Notes: generated by a model from the sequence alone, not told the origin. Counted from the stretch's first letter, positions 24,052 to 32,129 are shown. The stretch: 32,923 nt of DNA from Bordetella parapertussis (GCA_945870465.1 CAMBSS010000025.1:1-32923), one strand, 5' to 3'. Numbers and translations: made by a program.

Positions 24052-24155
24052 CTGGCTTCTCCCAGGGGGAATACGATGTCAATTTGCATCAATCTTCAAG
24101 CCGGGCGGCGCGGCATGACCGCGGATTAAGCGCGCAGATTGAATTGTCGCCACGC

Positions 24156-25637
24156 TCACGCCGCAGGCAGACGATTGACCAATAACTGCGCACGCGGCAA
24201 CCCACGATCGAGAAGCAGGTATTCCGCTGCATTCGCGAACGACTCGGCTCCAGCGACGTACACGTCATGCCCGGCCAGTTCGGCCTGCGCCGGCAGCACT
24301 CGCGCGAGCGCGTCGCGCATTGCGGCGTCCTGCGTCGGGTCGTGGTCCACGGTCAGTGGGATATAACGGAAGTTGTCAAGCGCATCCGCCCACGAGCGGC
24401 ACAGATTATTCAGGTAGTGGCCGGATTTCCCGTCCGCTATCCAGTAAAGCTGCAGCGTTTCGGCCACATCGAGCGCCATCGCGTGTTCAATCAAGCTTTT
24501 GACCGGCGCGAATCCGCCGCCATAAGCAATAAAGACCAGCGGTCGCGCCGAAGTCTCGTTCAGAACGAAGTCGCCACGCGGCCCTTCGACGCGCACGGTG
24601 TCCGCGCCGGATAGTCCGGTGAACACGCCATCACAAAAGGCATCGCCGGGACGCCGCGCGACGTGGAACTCGAGATTACGATCGTCGCACGGACAACTTG
24701 CCACCGAGAAGTCGGCAGTGGCCCCGCCGTCCAGCGTCAACGCGACCGATTGTCCCGCGAGAAAGCGCAGCCGGTTGCTGCGCGGCGTTTGCAGACGCAG
24801 CAGCCGCATGTCATCAGCCAGCAGGTCCACTGACTTTACTTTCGCCGCGATGTTCTGCAACGGTATGTCCAACACGCCATGCGCCTCGCGCGCCTCGATC
24901 ACGAGGTCGACGGCCGCCGTATTGCAGCACATCAATACGACGCCGGCATTTTTCTCGGCTGCGGTCAGAACGTAGTCGTAATGGCGCGTTTTCTGCACCT
25001 GCCCCGCCAGCACACGGGCCTTGCACAGCCCGCAGTTGCCATTGCTGCATCCATAGCTGAACGACAGCCCGGCGCGCAGCGCCGCTTCCAGCAGCGTATC
25101 GTTGCCTTCGACGAAAAATTCGCTCCCGCCCGGCTGGACCTTTACCTGTGCGGTCATGATCCTCATGAAACTGTCCTGTACCAACAACGATTGCGGCGCG
25201 TTGGCGTCAGCGTCGGGCTCCAGCGCGTGCTGTAGCCACGCGCGCAGGCCTTTAATGGCCGCCGATGCCGCTGCGGAATTATCGCATTCGTGCAACTTGG
25301 TCTGCAGATGTTCGACGATACTGCGGTAATAGTCCAGCCCCGCCTCGGATTGCGCCAAGCGTCTGCTCATATCAGTTAACCGTGCAACCAGCACCTCGGG
25401 TTTGGGCAGCACGTGCTCGCGTACGCGCCGGGAGAACGCATTGTCCTTAATCTGCGCAAACCGCTCGAAAGCGGTATTGTCATCCAGGCGCGTTTCGGGA
25501 TAGGCACGCAGCAGATCTTCCGCCGACACCATGCCCTCAAACGCGGCAAGTTCCCCGGCTTTTATTCTGCTTTGCAGCGCCCCGCGTGTAATGCCGACCA
25601 AGCGGGCGGCGCGGGACAATGTCAGCAACTGCGGCAC
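24156..25637 (-). CDS. Ferredoxin-type NAD(P)H flavoreductase with N-terminal helix-turn-helix-like domain
   Basis: From the GTG at 25637 the protein has 493 residues. Residues 1-45 (LTLSRAARLVGITRGALQSR) look like an excisionase/MerR-type helix-turn-helix. A helical linker follows to about 120. A plant-type 2Fe-2S ferredoxin has Cys197, Cys202 and Cys205 in YGCSNGNCGLC, and Cys237/238 as the fourth ligand. The rest is a flavodoxin-reductase-like FAD/NAD(P) module with AYGGGFAPVKSLIEHA. The expected RxYS FAD motif reads ADFSVAS, so the arginine is missing. Database names for this class include CDP-6-deoxy-glucoseen reductase, which is surely misleading here. No ATG is available between the upstream stop and the domain. 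It probably reduces the Rieske protein encoded upstream. Confidence 0.83.
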   Translation of the reverse strand: MPQLLTLSRAARLVGITRGALQSRIKAGELAAFEGMVSAEDLLRAYPETRLDDNTAFERFAQIKDNAFSRRVREHVLPKPEVLVARLTDMSRRLAQSEAGLDYYRSIVEHLQTKLHECDNSAAASAAIKGLRAWLQHALEPDADANAPQSLLVQDSFMRIMTAQVKVQPGGSEFFVEGNDTLLEAALRAGLSFSYGCSNGNCGLCKARVLAGQVQKTRHYDYVLTAAEKNAGVVLMCCNTAAVDLVIEAREAHGVLDIPLQNIAAKVKSVDLLADDMRLLRLQTPRSNRLRFLAGQSVALTLDGGATADFSVASCPCDDRNLEFHVARRPGDAFCDGVFTGLSGADTVRVEGPRGDFVLNETSARPLVFIAYGGGFAPVKSLIEHAMALDVAETLQLYWIADGKSGHYLNNLCRSWADALDNFRYIPLTVDHDPTQDAAMRDALARVLPAQAELAGHDVYVAGAESFANAAEYLLLDRGLPRAQLLVNRLPAA

Positions 25638-25708
25638 GCGATTAAACCCAGGAACCCGCAGCGTTGCCGCGCAGTCCGGGACTCGCCGTCGATACGGCCC
25701 TCCCGCGT

Positions 25709-26827
25709 CTAGCGCTGTAAGTGGGCCAAGGCTTTGCCATTGTCGAGCACTTCTCTTACCGCTTGCGCCGCAGCCGTGAGCGAGTCGCGCTGGCGCAGAT
25801 GCCGAAGGCACAGCGCTCCAGCGCATACCAATGCATCGCGCGTCGCGCCTGGCGCGCCGCGCATTGCCTCTAGACCCGCGTGTGCCGCGGCCTGTGCAAT
25901 TGCGGCACTAGTGGGTGGGGCGGCCTCGTTACCCGTATCTGCATCGTTCGCACCCGGTATCTGCGGTGCCCGCAGCGTCTGCTCGATGCCCCAATCCGCA
26001 GGATTGAAGTCCATTGACTGTTCATCGCCGCGTGCGTGGTAATAAAACGCTTTGCCGCTTTGCCGTAGCGAAGGCACCACGCCGCCCTCCACACCGCGCA
26101 CCAGCAGCGCCGAATCGAAACCCGCGTCGCGCGCCAGCAGCGCGTAGATACGCGGATAGGGCTTATGCACATAGCCGGTGACTAGGTGCGTCCTTACGCG
26201 TCCGCGCACGGGGCCGGTCAGCACTTCCGTCGTGGTGATCGAGGGCCGCTTGACGATCAGCGTGCGCAGCGCCACGAGTTGATGCAGCTTGGGGCAAAAC
26301 ACGCGCTGGTCCACGTAGGCCCAGCCGCACGCGGGGTCGCCGAGGCGCGCCGCCGCCTGCTCCACCGACAAATCGACGGGCGCGCCGGCAGCGCGCAGCA
26401 CCTGCCGGTGCGTAACGCCGTACTTGGGGCCCATGCTCTCGACGCCATGCGAAACCGCCGCAACTCCGCATGCGGCAAGCACCGCCGGGAGGAACGGCGA
26501 TGACGGCAACGTGCGGTTAAAGCCATCGTACGGGTCGGCGATATCGACGACTTCATCCACCGACGCGGTGACACTGTGCGTAACGTCGCGAATCGCCTGC
26601 AGTACGCCGCAGATTTCGTCGTCGGTCTCGCGCTTCATGCGCAGGGCGATAAGGAAAACTCCGGCCTGCACCGGATCGACGTCGCCGTCGAGGACGAAAC
26701 GCATTCCGGCGCGCGCCTCCTCGCGTGAAATATCCTTGCTCAACTCGGGGCCGGTGGCGATGCGCCGAATGATCGAACTCATCATTGCGACAGGTCCGGT
26801 ATCCACAATTGGTGCAGCACTATTCAT
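25709..26827 (-). CDS. TrpD-fold (anthranilate phosphoribosyltransferase-like) protein with altered PRPP site
   Basis: The 372-residue protein (MNSAAPIVDTG) has the TrpD/nucleoside-phosphorylase class III pattern: helices around ISREEARAGMRFVLDGDVDP and ALRMKRETDDEICGVLQAIRDVT, then the strand preceding the PRPP loop. In active TrpD that loop reads DxxGTGGDG; here it is DIADPYDGFNRTLPSS, so the glycine-rich site is lost. The signature MGPKYGVTHRQVLRAAG is similar to the family but altered. It is therefore not the tryptophan-pathway enzyme and is closer to the TrpD2/YbiB group, members of which bind nucleic acid. It begins 9 nt after the Rieske gene and precedes the flavoreductase by 71 nt. 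A TTG at 26833 is an alternative start. Confidence 0.83.
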   Translation of the reverse strand: MNSAAPIVDTGPVAMMSSIIRRIATGPELSKDISREEARAGMRFVLDGDVDPVQAGVFLIALRMKRETDDEICGVLQAIRDVTHSVTASVDEVVDIADPYDGFNRTLPSSPFLPAVLAACGVAAVSHGVESMGPKYGVTHRQVLRAAGAPVDLSVEQAAARLGDPACGWAYVDQRVFCPKLHQLVALRTLIVKRPSITTTEVLTGPVRGRVRTHLVTGYVHKPYPRIYALLARDAGFDSALLVRGVEGGVVPSLRQSGKAFYYHARGDEQSMDFNPADWGIEQTLRAPQIPGANDADTGNEAAPPTSAAIAQAAAHAGLEAMRGAPGATRDALVCAGALCLRHLRQRDSLTAAAQAVREVLDNGKALAHLQR

Positions 26828-26836
26828 ACGCAATCA

Positions 26837-27151
26837 CTATTCTGGACTGAGCCAGACGTCGTTACCGTCGATGCGCACAGCATAAGTCTTGAGGTTAACG
26901 TCGGCCGGTTCGTCGACAACCTCGCCGTTGCGCACATTGAAACGGCTGCCGTGTAGCGGGCACTTCACCCACTCGCCCTTGAGAAAACCCGTCGACAGCG
27001 AGGCGTCCTCATGGGTGCAAGTGTCGTCGGTGGCGTAAAAATGTCCATCGACATTCGCCAGCAGAATGCGTTTCCCCGCGACCTCGACCTGCCGCATCTT
27101 GCCAGGGGGAACTGCGTCGACTTCGGAAACCTTTATGAACAGATCAGCCAT
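26837..27151 (-). CDS. Rieske-type [2Fe-2S] ferredoxin
   Basis: The 104-residue protein has the two Rieske boxes, CTHEDASL with Cys45 and His47, and CPLHGSRF with Cys64 and His67, plus the typical ending of strands after NVRNGEVVDEPA. Length and lack of a signal or membrane anchor identify it as a soluble Rieske ferredoxin of the dioxygenase-component or NirD-like kind. It would carry electrons from a flavoreductase to an oxygenase or reductase. The ATG at 27151 is preferred over an upstream in-frame start with an unrelated leader. The flavoreductase lies two genes downstream in the same operon, but no Rieske oxygenase alpha subunit is present in the window. Confidence 0.93.
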   Translation of the reverse strand: MADLFIKVSEVDAVPPGKMRQVEVAGKRILLANVDGHFYATDDTCTHEDASLSTGFLKGEWVKCPLHGSRFNVRNGEVVDEPADVNLKTYAVRIDGNDVWLSPE

Positions 27152-27464
27152 ACAATCCTCGCTAACAGACGCGGCACCACAGTCTGCATCCCCGAATTCG
27201 ACACGACTGCTGCGTCTCGTCGACAGAGAGGGTCTGCACACTCTAGAAATTAATACATTACCATTATCAGGGCACCGTATGGCGCATAAATAACTCTGGC
27301 AACCTGATACGGCTCAGGATCGGTTTGAAGCGAGATGACCAAAGGATAAAAACCTCTACATTGCCGTACGGCGACAGCGGCAAGATCGTCCGGGGGCATT
27401 CCTTTGCGGTCGATCCCTAACCTCTCTTAGCAAACCGGGCGAAGGCGATCACGCTGCGTTGAGG
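27152..27464. other. Intergenic region upstream of the Rieske operon
   Basis: About 310 nt without a supported gene. The part nearest the Rieske gene is AT-rich on the minus strand (GATAATGGTAATGTATTAATTTC around 27245-27267) and is the likely promoter region, but no clear hexamer pair can be fixed. Confidence 0.4.
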
Positions 27465-27692
27465 CTATTTCCTTTTCATGAAGAAGATAAATTCATTGTT
27501 GGCGGTCTCGGATGAGAGGAGATCGTTGCCGGTCTGTTTGGCGAACGCCTGGAAGTCCTTGACTGACCCAGGGTCGGTCGCAACGACCTTGAGCACTTGC
27601 CCTGACGCCATGTCATTCAATGATCTCTTGGTGCGCAGTATCGGAAGCGGGCAATTAAGGCCGCTCGCATCTAATTTCTTGTCGAAATTCAT
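27465..27692 (-). CDS. TusA/SirA-family sulfur carrier
   Basis: The 75-residue protein is a complete TusA-like domain. The active-site motif GLNCPLPILRTKRSL has the persulfide-carrying cysteine at residue 14 in the CPxP setting, and the second half reads VLKVVATDPGSVKDFQAFAKQTG. In sulfur oxidisers TusA passes sulfur from rhodanese to DsrEFH. In this window it stands 10 kb from dsr, with no rhodanese or dsrE2 gene beside it, so it could serve either dsr or general thiolation. GGAGC precedes the ATG at 27692. Confidence 0.93.
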   Translation of the reverse strand: MNFDKKLDASGLNCPLPILRTKRSLNDMASGQVLKVVATDPGSVKDFQAFAKQTGNDLLSSETANNEFIFFMKRK

Positions 27693-27842
27693 GTCACGCT
27701 CCAGACGAAATTAGCATTCAAATAAACGATGTAGCAACTCGCGATGTCCAACAAAATAATATTTGCATTTTGGATTTGCAGTCGTGCTACGTGGAAAATA
27801 TATACATGAGAAAGACAATTCGTTCCAAGTTACGCTTAAGGA

Positions 27843-28469
27843 TTAGGTTGTGGCTTCGACTCGGCAGAGACAATAGAGGAATTGCTGCTCCGCGCCCCAC
27901 GGGGTCTTGTGAACCTCGGTGCGGCTCTTCAATAATCTGAACGCTTTTCCGAATTCTGCATGTAGTGAGTCCGCGTCGTACCGCACTACCTCAAGTCCAC
28001 TGCATTCGGTTGGCCCCTCGGGGCCAAATGTGGCAACAATTACATGGCCACCGGGTTTCATCGAGAAAGCTACTCGTTCAACGTAGGCGCGGCGGTCGTC
28101 TTCATTGGTGAGAAAGTGAAACACGGCGCGGTCATGCCACACATCGTAATAATTGCGGGGCAGATCAGCTTTCGTAATGTCGGCCACGCGCCAGTTGATA
28201 TACGTGGCGAGCACACCGAGTCGCTTCTTTGCGACCTCGATGGCCTCGGCTGAAATGTCGAGCACCGTTAGATATCGGTAGCCTTCTGCGAGTAGATCAT
28301 CAACCAACGTCGATTCGCCGCCGCCCACGTCGATGATTGTGGGCCATTTTGAGGCAACCCGTTTAATGAGCTGCAGCGACGTATCTAGGTGGGGGGAATA
28401 CCAGCTAACGGCATCCGGGGCCTTGGTTGAATATACGGAATTCCAATGGCTTTCAGATCGCTTGCTCAT
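27843..28469 (-). CDS. Class I SAM-dependent methyltransferase
   Basis: The 208-residue protein has the Rossmann-type methyltransferase motif I IIDVGGGESTLVDDLLAEGY at about residues 47-66, the acidic end of strand two in LTVLDISAEAIEVA, and motif WRVADITKADLP with YYDVWHDRAVFHFL. The beginning, SHWNSVYSTKAPDAVSWYSP, is typical of a widespread small bacterial methyltransferase family without firm substrate. It does not bear a signal peptide. It is isolated from its neighbours by AT-rich gaps of about 150 and 275 nt. Confidence 0.85.
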   Translation of the reverse strand: MSKRSESHWNSVYSTKAPDAVSWYSPHLDTSLQLIKRVASKWPTIIDVGGGESTLVDDLLAEGYRYLTVLDISAEAIEVAKKRLGVLATYINWRVADITKADLPRNYYDVWHDRAVFHFLTNEDDRRAYVERVAFSMKPGGHVIVATFGPEGPTECSGLEVVRYDADSLHAEFGKAFRLLKSRTEVHKTPWGAEQQFLYCLCRVEATT

Positions 28470-28744
28470 ATACCGTTGTCTCTTGCTTACTTGGAAAGAC
28501 CACCATCGCTAGTATATACGCACACGATATCCTGCGTTTCGGCTGCAGGCGAGCACGGATGAATGCGGATAGGGCTTATCGACAATCAAAAGCTCGAATA
28601 AATAACTTTTTATACTCTAGCATTAACGTGCCGCGCAATAATTCGTATTTTCTTATGAGGTCATCAGCATTGCTGTGCCAGGACTTGCACGTAGCGTGCA
28701 GCCCCAATCAATATAATTGTGTTCTTTATGGTAATGAGGACGGA

Positions 28745-28990
28745 ATGGTTCCCGGCTACCGTGCCACGCTTATTCTGCTTTGCGGCGGAGCAATACTGAT
28801 GCTATCGCTGGGCACTCTGCAAACGTTCGGGCTCTTTTTGCAACCAATGACGAGTGACCTTGGCTGGGGTCGCGAAACATTCGCATTTGCCTTCGCTCTA
28901 CAGAACCTGATTTAGGGTCTAGGACAGCCCTTGGCTGGTGCGATCGCGGACAAATTCGGCGCTGGTCGCGTGCTAGTTTGTACCAGGCGT
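28745..28990 (+). pseudogene. MFS transporter fragment interrupted by a nonsense codon
   Basis: From the ATG at 28745 the frame encodes the first membrane helices of a major facilitator: MVPGYRATLILLCGGAILML, then a segment through LGWGRETFAFAFALQNLI. A TAG follows at 28913-28915, and the same frame continues GLGQPLAGAIADKFGAGRVL, which is the standard MFS loop after helix two. The missing residue is Trp in relatives, so TGG has become TAG. After about residue 80 the similarity ends and the sequence diverges into the neighbouring gene's tail, so most of the transporter is gone. Confidence 0.72.
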
Positions 28991-29023
28991 TCTATTACTC
29001 ACAGAACTTGGCTCGCGCGCTCG

Positions 29024-30238
29024 CTAACTCGAGGAGGTCAGGTTTTTGCTCCTGGATTCATTACGCTGAATCTTGTCGATGCACCTCATCACCAGTTTAT
29101 TCAACGCATCTTGGTTAAATGTCGTGATATTCGATTTTCTGGAATGATGCATTAACGCTGACAAGGCGGCACCCAGCTCAGATGCAGCAAACGCGGCTGA
29201 CAGGCCGTCTTTCATGACATCAATAAAGTAAGGGTAGAACAGGTGCCCTGTAATACGCGCATCCCCACGTCCAACCTGGTATTTTCCGTCTAGCGCGGGG
29301 TCGACCCGCTCGTCTTCGAACGCTTCCGCTATTCTCGTAGATTCTTGTGTATCCAGAGGAAGGTGTATCAGGTACTGTTTATTTTGGTATTGATAACATG
29401 TCAATGACCCACCGTTCGAGAAGCCCAGCGCAAAGGTCATGCTGGGGTCCATGTGCGGGTTATGATTCTTGGTGAATCTTTCGGTGATATTCAACAGCAC
29501 CTCATTCGACATTTCATCTGGGACAATTTGCGTGCCGAACTTTTCGATCAATTCGTCATCATTCAGGCAGACAATAACGTCTTTGTTGCCGACACGCGGC
29601 TTGATCGTCTCGAAGCCGATGCCCGTGGGTACAATGATCTGCGGGCCCAGGTAACTGTTCAGGTATCCCGGTGTGATGATCGGAATGTCATCCATTCTCC
29701 TGAACCTCGTCTTGATTTCATCATCCAGGGTGTCGATCGGCGGGTGCGGCGAGACCAGCAGGTACGTTCGACCGTGCGCATTGCCGTTATAACACTCGCG
29801 CGGGCCCCAGATAGGCGTATGTATCTGAACGATGTTGACGTCGTTATAGATGTGATTGGTAATTTCCTGCTGGGCGATTGACGATTGGTCTTCGGGTAAT
29901 ATGATTTTAAACTGTATATCCACCCGCATCGCGGAATAAAGCGCCACTAGGCCGAGGAAAACATTTGTGGTGTTGCCGCCTGAAACTGGGGCAGAAACGT
30001 ATTTCCGGGCAATGAAATATTCCGGGTGATCCTTTTCATCGAGTCTCAAACTAAAACCGTCTTTATCCTTGGTGACCGTCTGGAGCGGGATTTTGTTGTA
30101 ACGAAATTTTGGAATATCCACAAACTCTTCAACACAATAGTCATTGACCGGCACCCCGATCGCGCGCATTTTTGGCATTAGTGCCTTTAATATTGAAGTA
30201 TTCATGCTGCGGGTGCGCCGTGCGGATTTCTTGACCAT
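29024..30238 (-). CDS. Unidentified protein with distant PfkB/ribokinase-like motifs
   Basis: The 404-residue protein starts at the ATG at 30238 with AAGGAG seven nucleotides upstream. I do not recognise a close family. In order it shows a GG-NTTNVFLGLVALYSA segment near residue 85 that resembles the N-terminal GGN motif of PfkB kinases; VIVCLNDDELIEKFG near 222, like the PfkB asparagine-acidic strand; FALGFSNGGSLTCYQ, like the penultimate strand; and VGRGDARITGHLF near 329 followed by an Ala-rich helix, like the anion-hole GAGD motif with Arg in place of Ala. A sugar- or nucleoside-kinase fold is thus an inference. Its lower GC content than the dsr region and position among remnants suggest acquisition by transfer. 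Confidence 0.62.
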   Translation of the reverse strand: MVKKSARRTRSMNTSILKALMPKMRAIGVPVNDYCVEEFVDIPKFRYNKIPLQTVTKDKDGFSLRLDEKDHPEYFIARKYVSAPVSGGNTTNVFLGLVALYSAMRVDIQFKIILPEDQSSIAQQEITNHIYNDVNIVQIHTPIWGPRECYNGNAHGRTYLLVSPHPPIDTLDDEIKTRFRRMDDIPIITPGYLNSYLGPQIIVPTGIGFETIKPRVGNKDVIVCLNDDELIEKFGTQIVPDEMSNEVLLNITERFTKNHNPHMDPSMTFALGFSNGGSLTCYQYQNKQYLIHLPLDTQESTRIAEAFEDERVDPALDGKYQVGRGDARITGHLFYPYFIDVMKDGLSAAFAASELGAALSALMHHSRKSNITTFNQDALNKLVMRCIDKIQRNESRSKNLTSSS

Positions 30239-30443
30239 TGAAGACTCCTTCTGGCCAGACCGTCTACGGCCCAGCATTTTGTCCAGAGCTTTTACTCTTA
30301 GCGTTGTTCAGATTTGCAAATTCAATTCGATGTTAACAATTACGACCTCGAAAAACAGTATAAATAATTTTATAACCCCAATAAAAAATTCATGTGTGCG
30401 CATGTTTACGTTCGTTTTGCATGAGTGATAAAGATTGGTCGTT
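30239..30443. promoter_or_regulatory. AT-rich region upstream of the PfkB-like gene
   Basis: This gap of about 205 nt is much richer in A and T than the flanking genes and holds the likely promoter of the minus-strand gene, including TTTATACTG-like sequence on the minus strand. No element can be fixed with confidence. Confidence 0.35.
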
Positions 30444-30626
30444 TCAATGACCAGGTGCAAAAAGCACAGCATGATGCCGCATGAAATCGAAATCTTCAGG
30501 CGTAAACGATTCAGCGGGGCAACGGTAGCCCATCGACTTGCGTGGTCGGGTGTTCAGTTGCCAGGCAATGACATCGAGCTACACCGGAGTGTATCCGCTC
30601 AAATCGGTACCCTTGGGCAAGTACCG
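30444..30626 (-). pseudogene. IS30-family transposase C-terminal remnant
   Basis: Read on the minus strand, one frame gives PKGTDLSGYTPV, a TAG stop, then LDVIAWQLNTRPRKSMGYRC and PAESFTPEDFDF, ending in a TGA at 30444. This is the typical end of an IS30 transposase; the stop replaces a Gln codon. Only the last 60 or so residues remain. The remnant breaks off near 30626, exactly where the ISL3-type fragment on the other strand begins. Confidence 0.75.
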
Positions 30627-30896
30627 CTACAAGGGGGCGGCGAAGCGATTCTTCAAAGCATGGGCGAACAACGCGATGAGGAGCCGGTCAAAAAGGTCGT
30701 CAAGATGCTCAGGCGCCATGAGCAAGGACTGCTGAGCTTCAGCTAACACAGAATCAGCAACGCCTGTGCTGAAGGCTTCAACAGTGCCATCCAACTCATC
30801 AAAGCCAATGCGCGTGGGTTTCGCAACTTCACCAACTACCGTGCAAGGATTCTGTTTCATTGTGGAAAGTTAGACCTGACAATGAGCTACGAATGA
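30622..30896 (+). pseudogene. ISL3-family transposase C-terminal remnant with frameshift and stop
   Basis: On the plus strand the sequence encodes RYKGAAKRFFKAWANNAMRS, then after a frameshift near 30680 EPVKKVVKMLRRHEQGLL, a TAA at 30744-30746, then HRISNACAEGFNSAIQLIKA and GFRNFTNYRARILFHCGKLD up to a TGA at 30894-30896. The last part is the conserved end of ISL3 transposases. One frameshift, one nonsense codon and loss of the N-terminal part make it non-functional. Confidence 0.75.
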
Positions 30897-30897
30897 A

Positions 30898-31044
30898 TCA
30901 CAGCGAATTCAACGAAGTTCCAAACTTCCCATCAGCACTTTTTCCCCATGTTGTGATTTTCCCCTTTAGTTCCGTTTGCAAAATCCGCGCATCAAACGCT
31001 TTGAGCAGCGCTTGTGCAGCTGAAGTCGCAAAATGTATTGTCAT
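30898..31044 (-). CDS. Possible 48-residue protein
   Basis: A short frame (MTIHFATSAAQALLKAFDAR at the start) has a good ribosome binding site, CAGGAGATATC, right before the ATG at 31044. It ends in TGA two nucleotides beyond the stop of the ISL3 remnant on the other strand. It has no cysteine or membrane segment. It could be a complete small protein or the truncated start of a longer one cut by the insertion sequence. The function is unknown. Confidence 0.42.
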   Translation of the reverse strand: MTIHFATSAAQALLKAFDARILQTELKGKITTWGKSADGKFGTSLNSL

Positions 31045-31131
31045 GATATCTCCTGAATCGCAAGGGAATAGACAGCCCCGTGCATTCGGTAACCATTTAT
31101 CACAATCAGCAACTAAGGACCGCTAATCACA

Positions 31132-32064
31132 CTATGGCTTGCTCTCTGAGTTCGACCCGGACCGAGCCGCCATCTCGCGCATCTTGTGAACGGCAAACTC
31201 GGCGAAAGTGGACAGCAGGCGCGAACGGAATTTTTCACTCGGGTAAACGAGCGACAACGTGCGGATCAGACACGGCTCGAGCGGTATTGCCACCAGCGTC
31301 CCCAACTCGAGCTCTTTCGCGACCGTCGCGCGCGACATGATCGCGATGCCGATCCCGGTTTCGACCACGCCCTTGACCGCCTCCGGGCTGCCGAGCTCCA
31401 TCACGATATTGAAATCCTCGGGGGCAATCCCCGATTGCCGGAAATAATTGTCAGCGAAATCGCGCGTACCGGACCCGCTCTCGCGGCTGATGTACGGCTC
31501 GCCCGCGATCAGCTGCGGCGTAACTACCTTCTGCGCGGCCAGCTTGTAATTCGGCGCGCATATCATCACCAGTTCGTCGTCGCAGCAGACCTCGATATGC
31601 ACGCTCGGCAGATGCGACGGCGATTCGATCAGTCCCAGATCGATGGTGTGATTGGCGACGCGATTTACGATCGTCTCGGAGTTGGCTACCGTCATGTGCG
31701 TCTGCACCTGCGGATGGCACGCCTTGAACTCGCCGAGAACGCGCGGCAGGATGAATTCGGCGATCGTTGTACTCGCGCCGATCAGCAGCGGGCCGCTGAT
31801 CGCGCCGGTCAATTCGCCGACGCGCTTCTCCAGTTCGTCCGAGAGCCCGAGGATGCGCTCGGCGTACTCGAGCACGAGTTGCCCCGCGAGCGTAAGCGCG
31901 ATCTTGCCGCGGCTGCGGTCGAAGAGACGCGTGTTGAATTGCTCCTCGAGCTGCTTGACCTGAAACGTCACCGCCGGCTGCGTCATGAAGACTTGCTCCG
32001 CTGCCTTGGTGAAGCTCAATTGCCTGGCGACAGCATAGAAAACCTGCAATCTGCGATCAGCCAT
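31132..32064 (-). CDS. LysR-family transcriptional regulator
   Basis: The 310-residue protein from the ATG at 32064 (MADRRLQVFYAVARQLSFTK) has the LysR winged helix-turn-helix at residues 1-65, including FTKAAEQVFMTQPAVTFQVK and LFDRSRGKIALT, and a substrate-binding domain beginning GPLLIGASTTIAEFILPRVL. It acts as a homotetrameric DNA-binding regulator responding to a small molecule. No proper ribosome binding site precedes 32064; an in-frame start at 32187 would add a 41-residue low-complexity leader and is less likely. The effector is unknown, and the usual divergent target gene seems to be destroyed or missing. Confidence 0.9.
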   Translation of the reverse strand: MADRRLQVFYAVARQLSFTKAAEQVFMTQPAVTFQVKQLEEQFNTRLFDRSRGKIALTLAGQLVLEYAERILGLSDELEKRVGELTGAISGPLLIGASTTIAEFILPRVLGEFKACHPQVQTHMTVANSETIVNRVANHTIDLGLIESPSHLPSVHIEVCCDDELVMICAPNYKLAAQKVVTPQLIAGEPYISRESGSGTRDFADNYFRQSGIAPEDFNIVMELGSPEAVKGVVETGIGIAIMSRATVAKELELGTLVAIPLEPCLIRTLSLVYPSEKFRSRLLSTFAEFAVHKMREMAARSGSNSESKP

Positions 32065-32129
32065 GTGCGTTTGCGTGGGAGGTGATAGGCGAAAGGCGAT
32101 CGAGCCGCCACCGTCATCGGTTTTTCGCG

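Noticed and set aside
24156..25637. CDP-6-deoxy-glucoseen reductase function
   Set aside because: The domain layout is only generically similar; no deoxysugar genes are present, and the N-terminal domain and altered FAD motif are atypical.
25638..25826. Longer N-terminus of the flavoreductase
   Set aside because: The extension would overlap the end of the TrpD-like gene by 118 nt and reads as low-complexity sequence with no family features; the GTG at 25637 begins just before the conserved domain.
28427..28744. Upstream extension of the MFS fragment
   Set aside because: The open frame before the ATG at 28745 carries no transporter similarity and overlaps the start of the methyltransferase gene on the other strand.
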